Notes: a model not told the origin generated them from the letters alone. Positions 1-5,853 are shown, counted from the first letter of the stretch. The stretch: DNA of 6,395 nt from Planctomycetaceae bacterium (GCA_027080405.1 JALWSL010000321.1:1-6395), one strand, 5' to 3'. Numbers and translations: made by a program.

Positions 1-1348
1 AGGTTTCGTAGCCGCCCCACTCGTGTTGCTTGCGGGGAGGCAGATAGCCGCCGTAACCGTTGGCCAATTCGATCGTAAATGTTTTTTTGAACGGGCTCTG
101 TCTTTTGATTTCCAGCCCGGTTTCGGCAAAGACTTCGCAGGGGCAGGAGGCAATCGCGATATCCCCAATACGAATCACCTGCAGGATGATCGAAACAGTC
201 TCGGGATACCCGGCAAGATGCTGAGCTTCGTCGGCATAAATTTTCGACCAACGATGAGGCCATTTCGCTCGGGAGGACGAAAGAATCTGTTTTGCCCAGG
301 CAAGGCGCTTCGCGTCGGGCCGGCGAACTTTCAAACAGAGTTCATGTTCGATCATTTTAATCGGCGGGTTTTGTTGATAGGAAAGTTGCCCGATCGCCTT
401 GATGGCATCGCCAGCGAGCATCCGCCCATAAAAAACCATTCCTTCAAAAGCGGAAAATTTTTTCTGTCCGGCAGACCGAGGAAAGGCCCCCGTATTGCCG
501 CTGGTACCGTTCGACATCATGCCAATAACAGCGGGCGTGGAGGAATCGGTCTGTTCGGAACGCAACCCTGTCTCGATTGCTTCTGAAAAATAGCCGAAAT
601 AATCGGCACTGACCGCCCCACGCTTGTAACCGCCACAGTAATGCACGCTGAAATTGCCCAACACACAGATCGGACGCCCCTTTGACGTTTGCACTGAAAG
701 AACGGAAAACTGGGGATCAACAGGACCGGCTGGCTTAATGATGGCACTCGATTTTCCTGCGACTGATTTGACCCGTTCACCCGTTTCTCCAAACGGATTC
801 GGGCCGACACTTCCCGGTTGGCACAGGAAACGTCTGCAGGCGATCAGATTGGGCTTGTTGAAACAGGTGTAACCAATGCGGGCGGGAACGAGTTGCGAAT
901 TCGCTTTAACGACCGCCTCGGCGATTTTTTCAGCCAGCAGGTGGTGGTATTGATCATCAATCGGCTCTTTTCCGATATGAATCGCCCTGGGAGCAGCATG
1001 AGTGTGCGTGGCGGCGAGCAGAATATGTGTGACAGGAATTTTCGAAGCGGTTTTCCGCTCGATCAACTGTTTGGCTTTATCGAAGACATCCCGTCCAACC
1101 ATGCACAAATCACAAATGACAATGGCGATACGGGTGGAATTGTTATCCAGCACCAATGCGCGGGCGTGAACAGGATCGTGCACCGAGGTGACCGGGCCAT
1201 TTTTACTGATCGAACCATCCAGCGAAACACCGTTGGCGGGTGTGATATCGACCTTGGCCGCTCCCGCCCGGAATTCTGCACAGGCAATCGAAGCTGACCA
1301 ACTGAGAGTCGCGTAAAACAGAAGTGAAAATACAATGGAAACTCTCAT
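1..1348 (-). CDS. Secreted neutral/alkaline ceramidase-family hydrolase, N-terminal part (C-terminus beyond left edge)
   Basis: The frame is open from ATG at 1348 to the window edge (449 codons, no stop). Residues 1-24 look like a signal peptide ending in ACA before EFRAG, so export is expected. The body resembles the neutral/alkaline non-lysosomal ceramidase N-terminal domain, which in characterised members cleaves the N-acyl bond of ceramide using zinc. Visible landmarks are AAKVDITP (30-37), ATHTHAAP (113-120, with H115/H117 as zinc-ligand candidates), NFSVHYCGG (232-240, H236), NGTSGN (280-285, S283 in the place of the ceramidase nucleophile), CPCEVFAETG (402-411, E405) and NGYGGYLP (430-437, Y432/Y435). 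The order matches the family, and ends in the EWGGYET motif at the edge. Planctomycetes carry many such paralogues of unproven substrate, so the family call is firm and ceramide as substrate is not. The start is supported by the signal peptide; the upstream ribosome-binding site (ACGGGG) is weak. Codons read in this frame are interrupted nowhere. Confidence 0.88.
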   Translation of the reverse strand, partial: MRVSIVFSLLFYATLSWSASIACAEFRAGAAKVDITPANGVSLDGSISKNGPVTSVHDPVHARALVLDNNSTRIAIVICDLCMVGRDVFDKAKQLIERKTASKIPVTHILLAATHTHAAPRAIHIGKEPIDDQYHHLLAEKIAEAVVKANSQLVPARIGYTCFNKPNLIACRRFLCQPGSVGPNPFGETGERVKSVAGKSSAIIKPAGPVDPQFSVLSVQTSKGRPICVLGNFSVHYCGGYKRGAVSADYFGYFSEAIETGLRSEQTDSSTPAVIGMMSNGTSGNTGAFPRSAGQKKFSAFEGMVFYGRMLAGDAIKAIGQLSYQQNPPIKMIEHELCLKVRRPDAKRLAWAKQILSSSRAKWPHRWSKIYADEAQHLAGYPETVSIILQVIRIGDIAIASCPCEVFAETGLEIKRQSPFKKTFTIELANGYGGYLPPRKQHEWGGYET

Positions 1349-1604
1349 CAGGCAGCCCCGTAGAAAAGTTGTGAGCGAGCGGGGAAGATTCGGGAAAGCG
1401 AACAGCCAACTCCATTGCCACACAGACAGCTGCAACTGTCATTCTGTTGATGACCAATCTGATGACAACAAAGCCCGGGCAGATTCAACAGGCAGAAAGG
1501 CCCCATCAACAAAAAATGTAACAGACTTTTTCAGACAGTACCCCTCCGACAGGAGCGTACCAGCAGCGTGCGTGCCCGACAAGTCAAGCTGCCCAAAGAA
1601 TGCA

Positions 1605-1650
1605 ATTAAAAACAAAGAAGACGATGGAAGAGGGGTCTTCCATCGTCTTC
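1605..1650 (-). terminator. Intrinsic terminator of the Cys-rich protein gene
   Basis: A perfect 15-bp stem (1617-1631 paired with 1636-1650) closes a 4-base loop, which reads CCCC on the minus strand. On that strand the stem is followed at once by TTTGTTTTTAATT (1616-1604 region), a T-rich tail. It lies 60 bases past the stop codon at 1710. It separates the Cys-rich gene from the ceramidase-like gene downstream, which argues against co-transcription. Confidence 0.85.
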
Positions 1651-1660
1651 ATAATTCTTT

Positions 1661-1674
1661 ACGACCGAAGTCGT
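1661..1674 (-). other. UUCG-capped hairpin in the 3' untranslated region
   Basis: On the minus strand the sequence reads ACGAC-TTCG-GTCGT. This is a perfect 5-bp stem with a C(UUCG)G tetraloop, a class known to be unusually stable in RNA. It lies between the stop codon of the Cys-rich gene and its terminator, so the mRNA would end in two consecutive hairpins. A role in mRNA stability is inference. Confidence 0.5.
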
Positions 1675-1709
1675 CTACTTCTCATGCAGTCCTGAAAACT
1701 GCCTTTGAA

Positions 1710-2195
1710 CTACTTTGTGCAGCAAGCTGGAGCACAGCAAGATGGTGCACAGCAAGATGGTGCACATCCATCATCGCAGCAGTTCTTTGGGCAGCAGCAG
1801 CTGGGAACGCAGCACTTGCCACCTTTATCGCAGCAGTTGTTGGGAGCACAGCAAGATGGTGCACAGCAGCTAGGCTCACAGCATTTTTTGCAGCAACCAT
1901 CGTCGCAGCAGTTGCTAGGAGCACAGCAAGATGGGCAGCACTTGTCGTCACAGCAGTTAGCTGGAGCACAGCAAGATGGGCAGCAGTTGTCATCGCAGCA
2001 GTTGTTAGGAGCACAGCAGCTAGGCTCACAGCAGTCATCGACACAGCAATCATCAACACAGCAGGTGTGTCGGTGGAAGTGTGCACGACATTTTCGCAGC
2101 AGACGACCTTTGAACAGACCACAGCCAGCTTCAGCATCTGCAAAACTCATACAACAGATGGTCAGGACGGCAGCAACACAAACAAACTTTTTCAT
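1710..2195 (-). CDS. Exported cysteine-pair-rich repeat protein
   Basis: The protein has 161 residues from ATG at 2195. Residues 1-23 look like a signal peptide (MKKF, then a hydrophobic stretch, with AEA before GC). The mature part of about 138 residues contains 48 cysteines (about 35%), almost all as CC pairs separated by two to four residues from D, P, S, A, N, K and E. The recurring unit is about 15 residues, of the type [15 protein letters not shown]. A short basic segment ([16 protein letters not shown]) precedes the repeats. A longer frame starting at ATG 2267 is rejected because AGGAG lies 7 bases before 2195 and only 2195 begins with a signal peptide. The final G-C is not preceded by a proper lipobox, so a lipoprotein is unlikely. 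The gene stands alone, with its own terminator at 1605-1650. I do not recognise a named family. A disulfide-cross-linked wall or surface protein fits best; a metal-binding protein (metallothionein-like) is the alternative. Both are inference. Confidence 0.85.
   Translation of the reverse strand: MKKFVCVAAVLTICCMSFADAEAGCGLFKGRLLRKCRAHFHRHTCCVDDCCVDDCCEPSCCAPNNCCDDNCCPSCCAPANCCDDKCCPSCCAPSNCCDDGCCKKCCEPSCCAPSCCAPNNCCDKGGKCCVPSCCCPKNCCDDGCAPSCCAPSCCAPACCTK
1735..1764. repeat. Two tandem 15-base copies inside the Cys-rich gene
   Basis: The 15-mer ACAGCAAGATGGTGC occurs twice in direct succession, each copy coding for a five-residue APSCC-type unit near the C-terminus. It is the shortest and most recent-looking level of repetition in the gene, because the two copies are identical at the DNA level. 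Confidence 0.75.
1828..2037. repeat. 45-base tandem repeats inside the Cys-rich gene
   Basis: Related units beginning with TCGCAGCAGTTG or TCACAGCAGTTAG and continuing with GGAGCACAGCA start at 1828, 1903, 1948 and 1993. The last three are spaced exactly 45 bases apart, which is 15 codons, so the reading frame is preserved. The fourth and first units continue into the shared sequence CAGCTAGGCTCACAGCA. This is a sign of growth by in-frame duplication. It also explains the long false reading frames on the opposite strand. Confidence 0.8.
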
Positions 2196-2202
2196 TTCAA
2201 AT

Positions 2203-2207
2203 CTCCT
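2203..2207 (-). promoter_or_regulatory. Ribosome-binding site that sets the start of the Cys-rich gene
   Basis: On the minus strand AGGAG lies 7 bases before ATG 2195, which is a strong Shine-Dalgarno sequence at a good distance. It decides against the in-frame ATG at 2267. Confidence 0.75.
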
Positions 2208-2250
2208 CGAACTCTTTTCTGAGGACAACGTCGCGAACAAGAACAATGAC

Positions 2251-2263
2251 GATTGGGCCAATC
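2251..2263. promoter_or_regulatory. Perfect dyad upstream of the Cys-rich gene, possible operator
   Basis: GATTGG and CCAATC form an inverted repeat around a single central G, 56 bases upstream of the Cys-rich start codon. An overlapping alternative dyad, TTGGG/CCCAA, is offset by a few bases. The position suits a regulator-binding site, but no clear -35/-10 pair was found beside it, so the role is a guess. Confidence 0.3.
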
Positions 2264-2572
2264 CCAACAGGTGTGAGTCACATGCCTTGTTCTTTCGACA
2301 CGGAAAGTACGGGCAAACCTGTCTGTCTATTTCGTCAACTGTTTCTCAAAACGGTTGCCAAAATAATCCAGACGCCAAGTTGAACAGGATTTCGCATTTT
2401 CAGTTCCGGTTGTTCCGGTTGTAACGACTTTGGCACACAGGCCTGTTTTTACATATGAGCCAGAGTCGAATGTTAAACTCGCATGTAAATCGGTCATCAA
2501 GCCTCGTCCCGAATACAACCCGTCAAGTCAACGAGAAACAGATACCAGAATCAAAGTCAGTCATCTCTACAG

Positions 2573-2610
2573 TCAACACGTGTGTTGATGAGTTGCCTTG
2601 ACAACACACG
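2573..2610. repeat. Overlapping inverted repeats that could form alternative hairpins
   Basis: TCAACAC (2573-2579) can pair with GTGTTGA (2582-2588). Alternatively CGTGTGTTG (2579-2587) can pair perfectly over 9 bp with CAACACACG (2602-2610) across a 14-base loop. The two structures share bases and cannot coexist. No T-tract follows on either strand, so this is not an ordinary terminator. Confidence 0.5.
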
Positions 2611-2990
2611 AACCTATTCTTCTGAAACAATGCTCCTATTGATGATTTTCTGCCCTACCGGGATTTTCGGGGTCAACTGAATCGGATCGCTGTCGTGTTA
2701 AATTGATGAGACCAGCGAAAGTTTTCCCGAAAATTGGTCACAAATCTGTCTCAAACGCAACCATCATTTCAGAAACGAATTCCCATCACGTTTGGAATCC
2801 GTCACCTGGCTATGGTCGCTCCCTCATATGGAAACGCCATCAGCATTGTGGTACTTCGGAAAGAGAGGACACCCAGGCTGCGAAGAAATTTGTGCTCCGC
2901 AACATTCCGCAAAACCGCAACAACCTGCCGAATCTGCCTCATTTAACAAATCAGGACCGGTCTGGTCCGGGTGACGGAACAATGCAGAAG

Positions 2991-3015
2991 AAAAAAGGGG
3001 ACAGAAGCAGGCCCC
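2991..3015 (-). terminator. Probable terminator of the zinc metallopeptidase gene
   Basis: On the minus strand a GGGG...CCCC stem (3015-3012 with 3000-2997) is followed directly by six T residues (2996-2991). The stem is short and the loop is 11 bases, so it is weaker than the terminator at 1605-1650. It lies about 55 bases past the stop codon at 3069. Confidence 0.45.
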
Positions 3016-3068
3016 TCCACGGGAAAGAAAACGGTCCCAATGAGTTCAACTTCTTCTTGGAACCTGCC

Positions 3069-3737
3069 TTATCGTCTGCGATCGTAAAAAAGCGAAAAAT
3101 AGTAAACAAACGTCAAAACTGCCTGCAAAGTAGCGGCAACATAAGTCAGCGCGGCTGCATTGAGCACCCGGTTTACGGCGATTGCCCCCTGTTGATCGAC
3201 AATATTCATTTCGGGAAGGATTCTCTTGGCCCGATTACTGGCGTCAAACTCAACTGGCAAGTTGATCAACTGGAACAGAACAACACCGCCAAACAGAAGA
3301 ACGCCCAGGAGCATCAATTGCATTGAACCGAGCAGGACACCGAGCAACAGCAGCGTTGTGAACGCCCCTCCTCCAAACTGGGCAGCCGGGACGGCCAGGT
3401 TTCGAATGACAAGTGGTGTGTAAGACTGTGCGTATTGTATGGCGTGCCCTACTTCATGAGCCGCAATCCCAACCGCGGCAGCGGTCTGACCGCGATAGAC
3501 ATTGGGACTGAGGCGTACTTCGTTGGCACGCGGGTCAAAATGATCGGAAAGAAACCCCTGAGTTTCCACGACAGGTACATTTGTCAATCCGCTGGCATCA
3601 AGAATCTGCCTGGCTGCGGCGGCTCCAGTAAGTCGAGCCGGGATTTGCATTCCGCGGGCAAAAGAGGATTTCACCTGATACTGAGCCCAAACCATCAGCA
3701 ACATCGGCGGGATAATGTAAAGCAGGTACGACAACAT
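3069..3737 (-). CDS. YugP-like membrane zinc metallopeptidase
   Basis: The protein has 222 residues and matches the putative neutral zinc metallopeptidase family typified by Bacillus YugP (Zn_peptidase_2). An N-terminal membrane segment (about 3-20) is followed by a soluble part with the family motif DHFDPR (65-70) and RLSPNVY (75-81). The zinc motif is HEVGH (94-98); E163 in LPVEFDAS (160-167) is the probable third ligand by family pattern. Hydrophobic segments follow at about 123-158 (probably two helices) and 192-216. The length is usual for the family. The start at 3737 is preceded by AGGA about 10 bases upstream. The physiological substrate of the family is not established, although the fold implies proteolysis at the cytoplasmic membrane. 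The gene is divergent from the Tyr-rich gene, with about 220 bases between them, and a promoter-like pair lies at 3798-3825. Confidence 0.92.
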   Translation of the reverse strand: MLSYLLYIIPPMLLMVWAQYQVKSSFARGMQIPARLTGAAAARQILDASGLTNVPVVETQGFLSDHFDPRANEVRLSPNVYRGQTAAAVGIAAHEVGHAIQYAQSYTPLVIRNLAVPAAQFGGGAFTTLLLLGVLLGSMQLMLLGVLLFGGVVLFQLINLPVEFDASNRAKRILPEMNIVDQQGAIAVNRVLNAAALTYVAATLQAVLTFVYYFSLFYDRRR

Positions 3738-3797
3738 CGATCGGGTTCCTGTAGAAGTTCATCGATTTCGAAAGATTTACCCTGAATTTGTAACCGA

Positions 3798-3825
3798 ATT
3801 ATTACTGCCTGTCTTTGTTTGCCAA
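3798..3825 (-). promoter_or_regulatory. Candidate sigma-70-type promoter for the zinc metallopeptidase
   Basis: On the minus strand TTGGCA (3825-3820) and AATAAT (3803-3798) are separated by 16 bases; each differs from the E. coli consensus at one position. The pair lies about 60 bases upstream of the start codon at 3737. Planctomycete promoter rules are poorly known, so this is only a candidate. Confidence 0.4.
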
Positions 3826-3898
3826 GAGTTCCAAGACCGAGATCTTCGAGATTCCAACTGAAATCCTTGATTTTTCTGCCATTCGGGGTTGGATTGGA

Positions 3899-3904
3899 TA
3901 CAAT
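3899..3904 (+). promoter_or_regulatory. Possible -10 element for the Tyr-rich gene
   Basis: TACAAT matches five of six consensus positions and lies about 55 bases before the start codon at 3960. I see no good -35 element 16-18 bases upstream of it, so confidence is low. Confidence 0.22.
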
Positions 3905-3947
3905 GAAAGCAGAATGGAAACCAGTGACAGAGTATTCTGACCAGCAA

Positions 3948-3952
3948 AGGAG
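3948..3952 (+). promoter_or_regulatory. Ribosome-binding site of the Tyr-rich gene
   Basis: AGGAG lies 7 bases before ATG 3960 and 4 bases before ATG 3957, which favours the second of the two adjacent start codons. Confidence 0.65.
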
Positions 3953-3959
3953 AAGGATG

Positions 3960-4298
3960 ATGAAAAATCTGAGCCTTATCACTTTTTTGGCCGCGGGAAT
4001 TACGGTGACCGCCGCCCTGAATCAGACACAGGCACATCCCCGTTGCCATCGCGGCCCGTATAGTTTTCGTAGCTACTCGCCTTCCTATTCCTGGCGTCCC
4101 CATTCATACAGCTACCGGAACCGATATTCCGGTTACGGTCACCCTTACTATGGCTACTACGGGGTTCGACCTTACAACTACTACGGTGGGTATCGTTACT
4201 ACGGAGGCTACAACTACTATCCCTACGGCGCAGCGTACGGTCCGCTGCCGTACTACCCCAGCTACAGTTATGGCTACAGCTTCTACTACGGTTGGTAA
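3960..4298 (+). CDS. Exported tyrosine/glycine-rich small protein
   Basis: The protein has 112 residues. Residues 1-25 form a plausible signal peptide (MKN, then a hydrophobic core, with TQA before HP). The mature part of 87 residues contains 29 tyrosines (one third), mostly as YY or YxY next to G, S or P. It has a single cysteine near its start and an early His/Arg-rich portion. There is no recognisable enzyme motif. Two adjacent ATG codons are possible (3957 and 3960); AGGAG at 3948-3952 is 7 bases from the second and only 4 from the first, so 3960 is preferred. The upstream frame back to 3819 has no signal peptide at its start and is rejected. I do not know a named family. Tyr-rich exported proteins elsewhere can be adhesive or cross-linked through tyrosine, but applying that here is inference. 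The gene stands alone, between a divergent peptidase and a convergent glycosylase. Confidence 0.82.
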   Translation: MKNLSLITFLAAGITVTAALNQTQAHPRCHRGPYSFRSYSPSYSWRPHSYSYRNRYSGYGHPYYGYYGVRPYNYYGGYRYYGGYNYYPYGAAYGPLPYYPSYSYGYSFYYGW

Positions 4299-4346
4299 GG
4301 GGGTTGGTGAATAACGTTCCTTCCCGCGTGCCTGAGGACAGGGCGG

Positions 4347-4408
4347 TGTAGCAAGCTCCTTCCTCGACAGCGGTTACAGCGGTTTGGCTGTCGAAGGCGG
4401 TTGCTACA
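4347..4408. repeat. Long imperfect inverted repeat between convergent genes
   Basis: TGTAGCAA (4347-4354) pairs with TTGCTACA (4401-4408), and TCGACAGC (4364-4371) pairs with GCTGTCGA (4387-4394). Two further CC/GG pairs form on each side of a small internal loop. The total is about 20 bp around a 15-base loop. It lies between the stop codons of the Tyr-rich gene and tag. No T-tract follows on either strand, so it is either an atypical two-way terminator or a REP-like interspersed palindrome. Confidence 0.6.
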
Positions 4409-4425
4409 GACGAACCGCAAAACTG

Positions 4426-5058
4426 TTAAAGAGGCCGGGGAAATTCGATGCGGGCGCGTTCGACTTCCGCCCATTGCTGGCAGTCCTTCAAATGATCGTT
4501 GACCATTCCTGTAGATTGCATAAAAGCGTAGCAGGTGGTTGGCCCCACGAAAGTCCACCCTCTTTTTTTCAGCTCCTTGCATAAAAAGACCGATTCGTCT
4601 GTTTGAGTGGGGATCTCTTCCTTTTTCCTGAATGTAGTCGAGCGAACCGGTTCGAAGCCCCAAAAGAAATTTGAAAGGGAGCCAAACTCTTTGACCAACG
4701 CCAAGGCCCGATTGGCGTTGTTGATTGTGGAAACAATTTTCCCGTGATGCCTTACGATTCCTTCGTTTTTCAACAATCGGGCAATATCCCGTTTGCCATA
4801 GCGAGCCACTTCTGCGAAATCGAATCCTGCAAAGGCGACCCGAAATTCCTCACGTTTTCGTAAAATCGTGATCCAGCTCAAACCCGATTGAAAGCCTTCC
4901 AGACAGATTTTTTCAAACAACCTGTTATCATCGGCAACGGGGATTCCCCATTCCTCGTCATGATACCGCCTGTATATTTCGCTTTTCGTACACCACCAAC
5001 ATCGCGAAACGCCATCACTGCACGTGGGCACATCCCGCTCCAGCATAACCTCACTCAT
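4426..5058 (-). CDS. tag: DNA-3-methyladenine glycosylase I
   Basis: This enzyme removes 3-methyladenine from alkylated DNA in the first step of base excision repair, in the cytoplasm. The 210-residue protein aligns with E. coli Tag across its whole length. YHDEEWG (32-38), LEGFQSGLSW (53-62), IVRHHGKI (101-108), KKRGWTFVG (164-172) and MVNDHLKDC (185-193) are all recognisable. The zinc ligands of E. coli Tag (Cys4, His17, His175, Cys179) correspond to C20, H33, H189 and C193, and E55 corresponds to the base-recognising Glu38. The N-terminus is about 16 residues longer than in E. coli. ATG 5058 is chosen; an in-frame TTG at 5073 and ATG at 5046 are alternatives, and none has a strong ribosome-binding site at ideal distance. 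The gene converges with the Tyr-rich gene and has no visible partner, which is normal for a housekeeping repair gene. Confidence 0.95.
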   Translation of the reverse strand: MSEVMLERDVPTCSDGVSRCWWCTKSEIYRRYHDEEWGIPVADDNRLFEKICLEGFQSGLSWITILRKREEFRVAFAGFDFAEVARYGKRDIARLLKNEGIVRHHGKIVSTINNANRALALVKEFGSLSNFFWGFEPVRSTTFRKKEEIPTQTDESVFLCKELKKRGWTFVGPTTCYAFMQSTGMVNDHLKDCQQWAEVERARIEFPRPL

Positions 5059-5853
5059 GTAAGCATGTTCCAATCATCTCAGCCCGTCACCTGGTGTCGT
5101 CCCGCTGTCATCCACATATCACGCGAGCACAAACGTAAATAGGCCAACAGAATCTACAAAAAAAATAATCCTGGTGAAGATTTTTCCTGTGATGCCGTCC
5201 ACAGAGGCTCTAACCCGTTTATATATCTCCAGTTAGGATTTAACTGGCTTGCAGGAAATTGAATCAGGCGGGGAATGGCGGCATTGCAAGTGAGGCAAAA
5301 ACGGGCTACCGATCGAGACGGGCTGATTTTTCAAGCTAGGAATTGTCAGGCATTATGGCATTACATGAAAATGGAATGAAGCGCGGAGGCGGGGCGAAAG
5401 TAGTCCGAATAGAACAGGCAATCCGGTTAGTGGGGCTCTCTTGTAAAAAATGCCCGAAAACTCCAACACTTTCGATCTGTTACTCGTAAGACGGTTGAGG
5501 CCTCCATATACTGACTGGCGGTTTCCTGCCGGGCGGTCCGTGTGGGGAAAACTGGGGGAGAGCACCTTCCGAATCAATTCTTTTGGAGCCTTTTCAGGCC
5601 TTGGGAGCAGGTAGAGCACTCTGAATTTCTGCTTCGATGTCGAGGGAGCGGGGCTGTCTGCCCGATTTAGGAATTCGAAGATTTGATTTACACCTGTTTT
5701 GGTATTGGTGGGATCTCTCAGCGTCAGGATACGATCTTTGGAATGTTTCCATTCATATTTTCTTTCTTGAACAATTCCACAGATGTTCCTTTTTTATTTA
5801 TGGTTCTCATTTTTTTACCTTCTTGAAGCTTAAAGCAGTAAGGACGATCGGGC
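5059..5853. other. Gene-poor stretch of about 795 bases
   Basis: I found no convincing gene. The longest open frame (5353-5619, minus, 88 codons) has no good ribosome-binding site and no recognisable domain. The right part (about 5745-5825) is strikingly T-rich on the plus strand, with runs of six and seven T, and probably forms the promoter/leader region of the ABC ATPase gene; I could not define a good promoter in it. A perfect 7-bp hairpin lies at 5229-5247 and a tandem pair GGCATTA/GGCATTA at about 5350-5364. The left end should hold the promoter of tag. Confidence 0.5.
5229..5247. repeat. Perfect 7-bp inverted repeat
   Basis: CCAGTTA (5229-5235) and TAACTGG (5241-5247) flank a 5-base loop. 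No T-tract follows on either strand, so this is not an obvious terminator. It lies in a gene-free region, 170 bases upstream of tag and about 600 bases upstream of the ABC ATPase gene. Confidence 0.45.

Larger units (their letters stand above)
1349..1709. other. Gene-free stretch: upstream region of the ceramidase-like gene and 3' region of the Cys-rich gene
   Basis: No convincing coding frame is present. The right half (1605-1674) carries a UUCG-type hairpin and an intrinsic terminator, both oriented for the minus-strand Cys-rich gene. The left half should hold the promoter of the minus-strand ceramidase-like gene, but I could not find a well-spaced -35/-10 pair. A near-perfect 16-base dyad around TGCA lies at 1425-1440 (GACAG...CTGTC, one mismatched pair). 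It is about 80 bases upstream of the start codon and could be an operator, although it could also be chance. Confidence 0.6.
2208..3068. other. Gene-poor stretch of about 860 bases
   Basis: I see no convincing protein-coding gene here. Short open frames exist in all three plus-strand frames around 2703-2974, but they overlap each other, lack good ribosome-binding sites and match nothing I recognise. The contents I can support are the 5' region of the Cys-rich gene with its dyad (2251-2263), a tandem pair of the 9-mer TTCCGGTTG (2404-2421), two mutually exclusive hairpins (2573-2610), and a probable terminator for the zinc metallopeptidase (2991-3015). The rest is unexplained. Confidence 0.5.

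Noticed and set aside
23..586. Plus-strand open frame of 187 codons
   Set aside because: It lies antisense to the ceramidase-like gene, whose motifs are unambiguous on the minus strand; the translated product has no recognisable domain.
818..1297. Plus-strand open frame of 159 codons
   Set aside because: It is antisense to the same ceramidase-like gene and covers its zinc-ligand motif region; no domain and no suitable ribosome-binding site.
1335..2222. Plus-strand open frame of 295 codons rich in Ala, Trp and Thr
   Set aside because: It is the antisense reading of the Cys-pair repeats; repeat periods divisible by three keep all frames open. The minus-strand gene has the signal peptide, ribosome-binding site and terminator.
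1705..2424. Plus-strand Gln-rich open frame of 239 codons
   Set aside because: Same repeat artefact: TGC codons read on the other strand give GCA/CAG and thus poly-Gln-like sequence. No signal peptide or ribosome-binding site.
2951..2970. Short inverted repeat GGACC...GGTCC
   Set aside because: Only a 5-bp stem without a T-tract or conserved neighbours; expected by chance.
2703..3326. Plus-strand open frame of 207 codons
   Set aside because: Its second half is antisense to the YugP-like peptidase, and its first half overlaps other open frames; no domain.
4286..4663. Minus-strand open frame of 125 codons
   Set aside because: It is in another frame of the tag gene and crosses the inverted repeat; the tag frame has full-length family similarity.
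5768..5800. TTGAAC followed by T/A-rich sequence as a promoter for the ABC ATPase gene
   Set aside because: The best -10-like hexamers fall 19-20 bases away or are poor matches, so the spacing does not support a call.
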